Source of the DNA: Owenia fusiformis
Taxonomy: Eukaryota; Annelida; Polychaeta; Sabellida; Oweniidae
DNA length: 64,000 bases
Direction of reading: 5' to 3'
Assembly: GCA_903813345.2 (NCBI GenBank)
Contig: CAIIXF020000010.1
Coordinates: 1,605,169-1,669,168, forward strand
Shown: piece after piece, positions 13,471 to 22,661 of the stretch
Layout of the letters: the number at the start of each line of letters is the position of its first letter
How positions within the stretch are numbered: the first letter of the stretch is position 1
Position numbers and translations under genes: made by a program
The notes under the pieces: model-generated
Seen by the model: only the letters and a program-made list of their open reading frames with translations
What the model was told of the DNA's origin: nothing
Databases searched by the model: none

Positions 13471-13542
13471 GTAGGTCCTACCGGGATTCGAACTCGGGAC
13501 CGAGTGTGTTCGGGTCCTGCTCCCTAACCACTAGGCTACCAG
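13471..13542 (-). repeat. tRNA-like (SINE head) sequence
   Basis: Reading the minus strand there is an A-box TAGCCTAGTGG and a B-box GTTCGAATC at the spacing of a tRNA gene. The internal pol III promoter therefore looks intact. The anticodon arm has an oversized loop and the 5' acceptor strand is not matched, so I call it a tRNA-derived SINE head or tRNA pseudogene rather than a functional tRNA. Confidence 0.65.
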
Positions 13543-13629
13543 TGTTAAGGTTATTTCGAAAGTAAAAGTAGTGGATGTATTTATGAAATTGTCGGCTCTC
13601 TAGCAAAAACACGTAGCAGCCACTTGCGT

Positions 13630-13742
13630 ACCGACAATTGTCGGTTCTCTATCTGACACTACTAGGTGACGATAGAGTGCCGACAATTGTCGGTACCCCA
13701 GCAAATACCCCTGGACAGTCTCCAGTACCGACAATTGTCGGT
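13630..13742. repeat. Cluster 2 of 16-bp ACCGAC palindromes
   Basis: Three copies of (A/G)CCGACAATTGTCGGT occur at 13630-13645, 13679-13694 and 13727-13742, with start-to-start spacing of 49 and 48 bp. Each is a palindrome or near-palindrome centred on CAATTG. The same unit occurs 1.4 kb away at 12173, so the two clusters may bound one element. Confidence 0.8.
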
Positions 13743-13824
13743 CCTGGAGCCACTCCGTAATAAATATACTCAAGGACAAAACACAAAATCTTCGGAAAAT
13801 TGGAGACCCTATCTGTTGCAAGAC

Positions 13825-14646
13825 TAGAATTTTTTTCATGGCCTGAGTTCGTCGCTTACATGCTAAATATAAGAGTTAGCTGACTTTTGGGAGTCTGACT
13901 TACCTTCTAAAGGTTAGAACCCGAATCTTAATGAAACCATATCACCTTTGTTGCGTCGATGATGATGCATAAACACAGCATTTGATAGAAATTAGTGTAA
14001 ATGCTTTTCCGACTTTTTCTTTTTTCATCAATGTTGACTTCCGGGAAGGCGTTGTAGTTATCACGAAATAACGCATTGACCCTTGAACTTTACTTTGTTG
14101 ATGTGTCAACCAAGCATGTCTGGTGTGAAAATTAAAAGAATATTAAGCAATGTTCTACATCCGCCAAGCTAAGTGAAGTAGCCAATATTTAAAATTACTA
14201 ATTTCAAGTGAAGTACGCAACGAACGAAACTGCATGATCTACACTCCCACTATTGGTTTGAACGAAATGCTACGTAGAAATATGAGCCGTCTGCTGTATT
14301 AGCCGATTAATAGAGTAAGACCTGTTGGTGATGCTTTATAATTTAGACCAAAACATTGAAGAACAAACGAACCTGTAAATCGTGAAAACAACGAACAAAT
14401 ATTCGGTTTTCACATATGTTCTGTAATTTTTTGTATTGAAACTTCCGGAACTTACAAGGAAATCATTCATTTTCACGGTCCATGATTTACCTCTTGGATG
14501 TTGTGGCAAATGCTCCATGGTTGACGGAACAAAGGTGATATGGTTTCATTAAGATTCGGGTTTTAACCTTTAGAAGGTTTGAAAACGTCAGCAAACTCTT
14601 ATATTTAGCATGTTAGCGACGAACTCAGGCCATGAAAACAATTCTA
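13825..14646. mobile_element. Inverted-repeat (foldback) element, about 820 bp
   Basis: Arms at about 13825-13985 and 14515-14646 are reverse complements over about 125 bp. Shared words include TTTTCATGGCCTGAGTTCG, ATGCTAAATATAAGAGTT and CGAATCTTAATGAAACCAT. The unique centre of about 530 bp has no convincing ORF. The outer ends read TAGAATT/AATTCTA. It is probably a non-autonomous DNA transposon. The right end touches the next element exactly. Confidence 0.8.
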
Positions 14647-14780
14647 ACGCCTGGCGTAACCGTCACCATGTTATTCAGTGTTTTTAAGTAGCGCAAGGAT
14701 CCTGCCATGACCGTGGTAATGTTATCGTGAAAGCCTGGTATAACCGCGACAATGCTGTATTATATTGCAATGCCTGCCTA

Positions 14781-15632
14781 CCCCCATAAATGTGGGGTTA
14801 TTTTGAGGTTTTTTGATATTTCGGACATTTGTTTCTCAAAATAACCCCACAAATTTAAGGCTTTGATTCTTTGCGGTTTTTTCACATGATTTGAAGATTC
14901 AAGTTCTGACAATATCGGCAGTTTCCTTGTACCTTTTTCTTCTCTTCTGTGAAGAAGATTCTTTTTCCAATTTAATGAGTGATCGATCAGTCGAAACAAT
15001 GCTTTATAACTGGAACAATTTGCTGTAATATTTGACTCTCGAAATCTATTCAAATTTTGGCCATTTTCGCGCGTTGCATTTTGGGAGGAATGTGGTAGAT
15101 GGGAAACTTTAAACAATGCCAAACGAAATCACCTGTCAAATTAATAACAAAATTATTGCTTATGCCTAAGTTCAGGAAAACAAAGGCCGTAGACGTTACA
15201 GCGGCCAAACTTGAGGTTGACAGTCCTTTTAATACACCCCGGAAGGTGAAAATCATTTTTCAAAATTTCCCTCCATTTTTACTTTTGGATTTCGTATTTA
15301 CGCGAAGTTTGTTATTTAGATAAAAAATATCGACTGCGCATGAAATTTGAAAAACTTTTCTAGAAATATCTGCTATCCGTATTAAATCGTCATTACAAGA
15401 ATGAATACAACACTTAGAGGGCTATATTTGGTAGCATGTTGAAGATTAATGTCTTGTCGATACGAAAAACATAAAAAGTGAGTAAATTCTAATAATATTA
15501 GTACAAATTCTATGTGTATGCTATTGTTTAGCAAATCCCCAAAGAATCAAAGCCTTAACTTTGTGGGGTTATTTTGAGTAACAAATGTCCTAAATATTAA
15601 AAATCCTCAAAATAACCCCACATTTATAGGGG
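14781..15632. mobile_element. 852-bp TIR element flanked by TA
   Basis: It is flanked by TA on both sides (14779-14780 and 15633-15634). TIRs of about 92 bp (14781-14873 and 15540-15632) begin CCCC(C/T)ATAAATGTGGGG. Each TIR contains its own inner inverted repeat, GTGGGGTTATTTTGAG against CTCAAAATAACCCCAC, so each end can fold on its own. Internal ORFs are short and unrecognised. TA duplication suggests mobilisation by a Tc1/mariner-like or other TA-targeting transposase. Confidence 0.85.
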
Positions 15633-15634
15633 TA

Positions 15635-15894
15635 TGCCTGCCATGACATTGACAATGTAATATGGTTCTGCAAGGCTTGGCATGACCTTGACAATGTAAT
15701 ATGGTACTGCAAGGCCTGGCATGACCGTGACAATGTAATATAGTTCTGCAAGGCTTGGCATGACCGTGACAATGTAATATGGTACTGCAAGGCCTGGCAT
15801 GACTGTGACAATGTAATATAGTTCTGCAAGGCTTGGCATGACCGTGACAATGTAATATACTGTAGAACTGCAAGGCCTGGCATGACCGTGACAA
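15635..15894. repeat. 39-bp tandem repeat array
   Basis: About six copies of a unit containing GGCATGACCGTGACAATG and CTGCAAGGC, with exact 39-bp spacing (for example CATGACC at 15681, 15720 and 15759). Because 39 is a multiple of three, all minus-strand frames stay open with a 13-residue periodic translation. Those open frames are a by-product, not genes. Confidence 0.9.
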
Positions 15895-17954
15895 CCCTTA
15901 TAAAAAATTCAACCTTGAAAGTCCGAATTTAAACCGTTGCACAATCATTGTACAATCATTGATCCGATCATTTATGCAACCATGCCAACCGTTACGATGC
16001 AACCATTACAATTTTGGTTGTAAACTCATTGAAATGTTTCAATCATATGTAACCATTGTAAACGCTTGACAATTTTGGTTGCATTTCTTGCAACCGTTTC
16101 AATCGAATGAAACCCTTTAAAACTATGGCAAATTTATCTCAATACAACATAAAATAATTATCTTGCTTTTTAAAAAATATATTTCAAATGTGTATATTTC
16201 ATGCATACTGTACATGTCAGAATTTAAATGGTTTGATCAAAAAGATATTTAAAGTATTGAAATAGTTAAGTAAACTTGTCTTGTGAATGAAAATATATTG
16301 AACCAATTTTCATCTAACTTTGAAGGATGGTGATCTAACTCACATGTATATTATCTAGATAACAGCAATGCTTAGGCATAGCAAATCCCCCTCGCTGTCA
16401 TGACTATCATTTTTACAAAATCACTTCACTACTTTTTAAGTTATTGCAAAATCATTTGAAAAAAATTTGATTGGGTCAAGTCTTGGATTTTATACTTCAC
16501 CTTGCAATCATCGCAATTATAAAGGAAGGAAGATGTGTCTGGAAGGAAGAAACCCTTCAATGGGAAAATAATCTGTTTTGATTTGATATTTTTGATTTGA
16601 TAGAGAAAATGCAATCAGACATTACAGGATGTGTTTTAAATAATTAAGTCGATAAGCATAACTTAAAAAACTCTGATTACAGTTAGACTCAGTCTATCTA
16701 GTTTGATTAGAGTCTGCTTTGAAGGATGTGTTTGAAGAAACTTTATTAATCCATTAATCCATAAACAAAACAAAAATAATTCAGCAAGGCAAAACAAACC
16801 TTATTATATCAGTTTGATTAGAGTCTGCTATAAAGGAAGCATCCTATGCAATTTAAATTATTCCATACACAGAACTTGATAAATAATTTGCCAAAGAAAA
16901 TCTCCCATATTTTCCTCCAGATTTTTCCAAGTTTAGAGTTTTGAAAAATAAGCCCTGTTTTTGGTTTTTATTTTTTAATCATCAACACATATAATTTAAA
17001 CTGAAAACACCTTTCAGTACAAATGCTCTGCCCTAATGAATAAAGTAAAACCATGGACTTTCAATCTATTGAATGCCTATGGTAAAACAAACTAAAATTC
17101 TGAAAATATTATTTGCAGTTTCATAGACTTGCTATTTGAGATTTCTCAGCACTTAATGAAGTATTTAAATAAAGAAATAAACCCTCAAAAATCTGAAAAC
17201 ACTTTTAAATTTCAACTACCCCCCTCTGCATGAAATAGATGATTAAAATAATTTAAATAAATATATAGTATAACACAAGATGAAAATAGATATAACAGAA
17301 ACTTGGACTATGAACCCTTTTTCTGGTCAAGCATTTTAATTAGCCGTTCAACCGTTTTAATTAGCTGTTCAACCGTTTTAATTAGCTGTTCAAGCGTTTT
17401 AATTGGCTGTTCAAGCATTTTGATTTTCTTAAACCCATGAGAATATCAATATGTAGTAGGTATTGTTGTGTTGAGCATTGTTATAAAAAGTATTTGCCAA
17501 GAAAGAACATGGTAATTAAATCTGTTGTGAATAATGTGTTTCACACATAATATACAGTCAATATCAAAATAGTCCTCTTGTTTGTATTTTTTAAATTTTA
17601 GTGAGTCATACTCTTGATATTTGGTGTTAACTACACATGGATACATTTGAAGACCCATTTTGCTGGGGGGGGGGGGCTGACTACTGGCCTGTTCATTATA
17701 TATAAACTTTTGCGGGGGTCCTAAGCTAAACCCTCCAATATCAATATGTTCCCATACCAATCTATTTGTATATCATGGGTGTAGCAATAATCCATCTACA
17801 GGGTGACCGGAAAAAAAGGAGACCATTGAAGTAATCAATTTCTCCTAAACTAGACAAGTGCCATCAATGAAATTTTGCATACACTGGAACAGTTATATGG
17901 AAATTTGTTACTGAAGGTTTCAATACAAGCATTCAACTGGTTCAGGAGCTATGA

Positions 17955-18155
17955 TCATTTACATAACATGCTCCAAATAGGCACAATTGAGACCAACGCA
18001 GAGTTGGATTCATATGGCAAACTACCCTTACATGTTCTGCCCTCTATGGCATTATTATGGCATTACATATAGCAGTGATTGCCTTCTTTAGGTCAACAAT
18101 AGTCTGAGGATTGTTTTGGTATAGATTGTCTTTCAAATATCCATACAAAAAGAAA
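17955..18155 (-). pseudogene. Mariner/Tc1-like transposase fragment (left arm)
   Basis: This is the reverse complement of the right-arm fragment and more decayed. Matching words include AAAGACAAT, TACCAAAACAATCCT and CTGCGTTGGTCTCAATTG. It shows that both arms of the foldback derive from the same transposase 3' end. Confidence 0.65.
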
Positions 18156-18430
18156 TCAGCAGGATTCAAGTCTAGGCTGTAATGGCAATGAAGGGTTATC
18201 TGACATGTGGTTCATCATCCTGTTGCCAAAGTGCTGATTTACCCAATCTTAAGAGTCACTTTAGGTATTGGGCATAGTGCCATGTTACTAAAACCACTAT
18301 ATGGCACAATTAAATCCCATATGGAAACCAAGGGCTGCCCAAAACCTCCTTAGGATGATACTGTAACTGAGTGGGACCACTGAGTCAGAAGCCATAGGTC
18401 AGATAAGCTTCGTCTCCATACACCTCAAAT

Positions 18431-18631
18431 TTGAATCCACCTGATTTCTTTTTGTGGGGCAATTTGAAAGACAATGTGTACCAAAACAATCCTGAGACAA
18501 TTGCTGACCTAAAGGTGGCAATAAATGCTAAATGTAATGCCATAACAAGGTCGGAATATGTAAGGGTATTTGCCAAATGTATCCAGCTCTGCGTTGGTCT
18601 CAATTGCGCCTATTTGGAGCATGTTATGTAA
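18431..18631 (+). pseudogene. Mariner/Tc1-like transposase C-terminal fragment (right arm)
   Basis: About 65 residues containing PPDFFLWGNLKDNVYQNNP and ending CAYLEHVM before a stop. In Tc1/mariner (IS630) transposases of this type, a PxDFFLWGxLKxxVY block carries the third catalytic Asp, which is still present here (PPDFF). Everything upstream of this block is missing, so it cannot be active. Confidence 0.75.
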
Positions 18632-19740
18632 ATGATCATAGCTCCTGAACCAGTTGACTGCTTGTATTGACACTTTCAGGAACAAATTTCCATAGAACTG
18701 TCCTGATGTATGCAAAATTTCATTGATGTCACTAGTCTATTTTAGGAGATATTGCCTATTTCAATGGTCTCCTTTTTTTCCGGTCACCCTGTACCTTGAC
18801 AAAATTTTACTGAAATTATTTATTCAGATGTTTTCCATTGAAACTGTGAAAATTAAAGTCTTTGGTGCCTGAATGCATTATTACTATATAAACATTTTCA
18901 CTAAATAAAGAAATCAACTTGTGATTACATGTTTGTATTATTTTGTACATCATATCCTGCTTCTTTTGATCATACATGTATATCAGTCTAATCATGAACA
19001 AAAACAATGGTGTCTCATCTTGTGATTTTGTTAAGTTTAAAGGAAATCTTAAGATTTTCCTTGGTCAATTTCTTAACCAAATTTTTGCTAAATTCTTTTC
19101 ATAATTAACATCAAAGATACATTATTTTGGCAATATCAGATAACGGGAAATAAACACTAGATATGATACTTTTAATTGTGTAAATAATGTAAATGACAGA
19201 GAACATAAATTATCATATGCCATTGAGTGGAAAACTAGTCTGGTATCACATTCCTAAATCCGTACTGGAGAAAGAAACATATGAACATGAATTTAGTAAT
19301 TTACTATAATAAACATGCATGTATGCTTGCAGAAAAAATATCCTAATATACTCTTGTTGAATAGAGGTAGATTCAAATCCTTACTTAAAGATAATTTTAA
19401 TTCAAGTAAAATGATTACTTTTTTGGAACGATACCAATTCAGGATGGTTGCAGGGCTTGAACTATGTAATCATTGAACAAAACGTATTGCAACCATTTAC
19501 ATTTCAATGTGAAATGGTTGCAGTTTACAATGGTTGCAGATTACAATGATTGTATAGAAATGGTTGCGCAGTCATTGAAAAAGAGTTGACTTTGTTTGGT
19601 TGAACGCAATGGTTGCACAATGATTGCTTATCACCGTACAATGGTTTTTCCTTTGATCTTAGTAGTTGAAACAATCAGTATTCAATGATTGATGGAAACG
19701 GTTTAAATTCGGACTTTCAAGGTTGAATTTTTTATAAGGG

Positions 19741-20180
19741 AATGTTATATAGTTCTGCAAGTCCTGGCATGACTGTGACAATGTAATATAGTATTGCAAG
19801 TTCAGGTATGAGAGTGGTAATGTAGAAATTTACGATTAGGACTGCTATAACCGTGACTATATGTGTATTGCAAAGCCTGGCATGATCGTGGCAATGTAAT
19901 ATAGTACTGCAAGGCCTGGCATGGCCGTGACAATGTAATATAAGTATTGCAAGGCTTGGTATGACCGTCGTGGCAATGTGATATAGTATTCCAAGTTCGG
20001 GTGTGAGAGTGGTAATGTAGAAATTCATGATTGCTATAAGTGACCGTGATAATGTGTATTTCAAAACCTGGCATGACCGTGACAATGTATTATGGGATCG
20101 CAAAGCCTGGTATGCCTGTGACAATGTAATATAGTATTGCAAGGCCAGGTATGAGGGTGGTAATGTGGAAATTTAGGCTT
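19741..20180. repeat. Second block of 39-bp-type tandem repeats
   Basis: Degenerate copies of the TGGCATGACCGTGACAATGT unit, in the same orientation as the array at 15635. They are interleaved with a variant unit of about 100 bp carrying GTTCGGGTGTGAGAGTGGTAA. It is the continuation of the array split by the 3.85-kb insertion. Minus-strand open frames here are periodic artefacts. Confidence 0.8.
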
Positions 20181-20539
20181 AGTCCTACTATGACCGTTAT
20201 AATATATTGCAATGACTAGTAAAACGAGTATGTATGACATTAATGCCAGGAATATCCTTAACAATTTTAAGTGATCGTCATTACAATTAAACAGTTTAAT
20301 ACTATGATCATGGTGTTTAACTACCTTAATCATGTCAAAATCAAAATTACTACTAGGCTTCCACGATAACACTTCCATGGTCATGACAGGCCTTGCAATA
20401 TAATACAGCGTTGTCACGGTTATACCAGCCTGTCACGGTTATACCAGGCTAACATGATAACACTACCACGGTCATGGCAGGATCCTTGCGCTACTTAAAA
20501 ACACTGGTTAACATGGCGACGGTTGTGGCAGGCGTAAGT

Positions 20540-21565
20540 CTCGCAATACATGTAGATAGCATGTGGAAAATTGATAGATCTATTTCCTTGATTTTGGAGT
20601 CAGTTTATCAATTGATATCACATGTCATACCTCAAACGATGCATACTGTTGTTAGCTTCATCTCCGATCACTAAAACCACACATTCAAGAAAGTGTCTGT
20701 TGATAAAAGCATAAAATAACTGAGCGTATATAATGGAGTGTTTCGGCTATTTCCGTTGTTCTCTGCCTGAAATTACCGAAAAACTCCATTATCTTTACGC
20801 TCTGAAAATTTGAAAAAATTATCCTGGGAAAACTTGATTTACAGCGTCAATAATTTATATCATGTAACCATTGAAACTAAAACATGAAGAAGAGATCGCA
20901 GGGTAAATATTGATCACTCAATGATTGAGAGATGGTAAAGATAAAGGTCAGTACAAGGGTCATATTTTTGGGTAGGCCAAAGATGATGTTCCGAGATTTC
21001 ATAAGTCTCTAGCCAATACTTACCCTTTGCAGTTGTTTGACTTTGCTTCTAAAAAAGAGCTAGTGCTGATACAAAATAATAAAGGATGAGTTTTCAAACT
21101 TAACAGAGTGCTCCTACCAAAATGGATTTGCCTATACACCCCTGAGGCTCTTATCTGATAGATAGAATGCACAAATAAAACAAAAGTTTTGCTATTATCG
21201 GTAAAAAGTTATCTTAAATTTCGAAGTGATTTTACCTGTTTATTCTGTCATTGGTCCGCCATTTTTGCGTAAGTTACACTGGAACACAAACTCCATGGAA
21301 CCATGGGCTTTCACAAAACGAAATCACTAGAAAAAAACATGGCATACACCAAGCGCATGCGCACTAAAGTTAAATACAATCAGATTATTAGATTATTTTG
21401 TGCACATGAATTATTTGCTTCTGAGCACTAACCATTAGAAGTTAACCACAATAGACAAACCTGGCAGAGATTACCCTTACTTCATTTTAGCGAAATTTCG
21501 AAGTCTTGGAGACACTCATTTTGGTAAACATGACTTACGGTATATATATATATCTTTTATCGACC
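20540..21565. other. Gene-free stretch with one hairpin
   Basis: A short hairpin sits at 20722-20803: GAGCGTATATAATGGAGTGT pairs with CTCCATTATCTTTACGCTC around a 34-base loop. No gene is recognised. TATATA dinucleotides occur at about 21541. Confidence 0.5.
21241..21268 (+). promoter_or_regulatory. Possible 5' UTR exon end / promoter of MRPL24
   Basis: ATTGG (an inverted CCAAT box) and GTCCGCCATTTTTGC are followed directly by a strong donor GTAAGT at 21269. GCCATTTT at a start site is typical of ribosomal and mitochondrial protein genes. The MRPL24 coding exon has a TTTTTTCCAG acceptor upstream of its ATG, so a non-coding first exon here is plausible but unproven. Confidence 0.25.
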
Positions 21566-21570
21566 CATTA

Positions 21571-21798
21571 CAGGGCTCTCACCAGGAAATATTTAGGGTG
21601 TGGTGCTAACATCTTCACAATAACCGTTCAATTGTGATAAATCATATTTATGTTATGTTTTATCCTTTTTACATGCTATTACTGTATATTCAGTCAAGTT
21701 TAGACTGTGGAAACAGTCATGATTTGCCATTAGGGTGTGGAGGGAGCTAAATAGGGTGTGGTGCTGCGCCACAGTCTAAAAGCCTGGCGAGAGCCCTG
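21571..21798. mobile_element. 228-bp MITE
   Basis: Termini CAGGGCTCTC(A/G)CCAGG are inverted repeats (21571 onward and up to 21798). The element is flanked by CATTA at 21566-21570 and 21799-21803. Inside, AGGGTGTGGTGCT occurs near both ends in the same orientation, and TTTAGACTGTGG / CCACAGTCTAAA forms an inverted pair. The CAGGGCTCTC ends resemble hAT-type MITEs, but the 5-bp flank does not fit the usual 8 bp. Confidence 0.75.
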
Positions 21799-21989
21799 CA
21801 TTAGATGTCATATCATGACATATTAGTCACTAAGGTAGAGCAGTTCTTCCCATTGTCGAGTTGAAGAACTGGTATCTTTATCCTGGCTAGAACCATAGAC
21901 AATTCTAGCCAGCGCCAGCCTTTTATCGAGTCAGCAGCACTCTAGTAATCGCCGGTATAGGTCAGCAGTCATAGGTCAAAGACAAATCA

Positions 21990-22096
21990 CAAGAAGTGCT
22001 GTGACCTGGATTTGAACCCAAGACCTCTACTTTTCAGCATGAAGCCAGACTTTCTGCTTTTCAGACCAATGCCTTAACCACTAGGCCAACCCGGCG
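21990..22096 (-). repeat. tRNA-derived SINE head
   Basis: On the minus strand an A-box (TTGGCCTAGTGGTTAAGGC) and a B-box (GGGTTCAAATCC) are intact, with an extended variable region between them. The AC-to-T-arm distance is longer than in a class I tRNA. The SINE body probably continues to about 21830. Confidence 0.7.
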
Positions 22097-22661
22097 AAGA
22101 CATATATACTTTTCTGCAGTTTGGGAGAGTTTGGGACATTAAATGTTATAATTCAAGAAAATATGCCTACTATACGACTTATCAATTAATTTGTATCAGC
22201 ACTGTATGTCCATTTCAAACTCCTCTGAAATTTGCGGAGACTAAATTTCAAGAAATATCAGTGTATTGACTGTAAAATCTACTTTTCTGTAGATTTATGC
22301 CAGGCCTCAGCGCCTGATTTAACAAATTTAAAACCATTCCTTCTAGAAAAACTGATTTTCGACCTAAAAAATACTATACTCAACAATCTCAGATTGGCCA
22401 GTTTCCATGGTTGATGCTGGAAGCCAAAATTACCCATGCTGCATACACTTACCCAAATTAAATAGATTATATTATTGGGTCATCAACTCATATTGAGACT
22501 ATCAGTTTAGATTTCTCCTGGAATTGCTGAGGACTGAGATTGTTCAGTAAAAAAATATTATTAGATTGACGATTGATTGCATCTAAATGACACTTGACAG
22601 CCCTAAAAATTTATTAGAAAATTTCCCTTTTTTCCAGTTGGTTTGGTGACGGGATTGCAAA

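Larger units (their letters stand above)
17799..18791. mobile_element. Tc1/mariner-derived foldback element, 993 bp
   Basis: It is flanked by TA (17797-17798 and 18792-18793), with termini CAGGGTGACCGG / CCGGTCACCCTG. The complementarity runs far inward. About 17799-18155 is the diverged reverse complement of about 18430-18791, so the element is two arms of about 360 bp around a centre of about 275 bp. Both arms carry the 3' end of a transposase reading frame. This suggests it arose by inverted joining of two copies of one transposon end. Confidence 0.9.
15895..19740. mobile_element. 3.85-kb DNA transposon-like element with perfect 44-bp TIRs
   Basis: The two ends are identical over 44 bp in inverted orientation, starting CCCTTATAAAAAATTCAACC and ending before AAACCGTT. 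It interrupts a 39-bp repeat unit. The unit GTGACAATG is split as GTGACAA / AATG, so AA appears duplicated. Subterminal zones (15930-16110 and 19440-19660) carry many copies of CAACCATTGTAA-like words in opposite orientation at the two ends, as expected for transposase-binding subterminal repeats. No transposase ORF remains; the only coding trace belongs to the inserted foldback at 17799. Superfamily not assigned. Confidence 0.85.
14647..20535. mobile_element. 5.9-kb TIR element hosting nested transposons
   Basis: The ends are inverted repeats of about 130 bp. The left arm 14647-14775 starts ACGCCTGGCGTAACCGTC. The right arm (about 20395-20535) reads from its end as ACGCCTGCCACAACCGTC. Both share TTTTTAAGTAGCGCAAGG followed by ATCCTGCCATGACCGTGG. 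The right arm carries an extra copy of a word of about 20 bp (GCCTGGTATAACCGTGACAG). Inside the termini are 39-bp tandem repeats related to the TIR sequence. No transposase of its own is visible. After removing the two inserted elements the original unit would be only about 1.2 kb, so it is best seen as a repeat-rich non-autonomous element. Confidence 0.8.

Noticed and set aside
13471-13542. Functional tRNA gene
   Set aside because: A and B boxes are good, but the anticodon loop is oversized and the acceptor stem does not close; a SINE head fits better.
15590-15894. Three overlapping minus-strand ORFs of 71-97 codons
   Set aside because: They are the three frames of a 39-bp tandem repeat (13 codons), which stays open by periodicity. 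No protein.
19732-20417. Minus-strand ORFs up to 136 codons rich in His/Tyr/Ser repeats
   Set aside because: Same tandem-repeat effect; the translation mirrors the DNA repeat.
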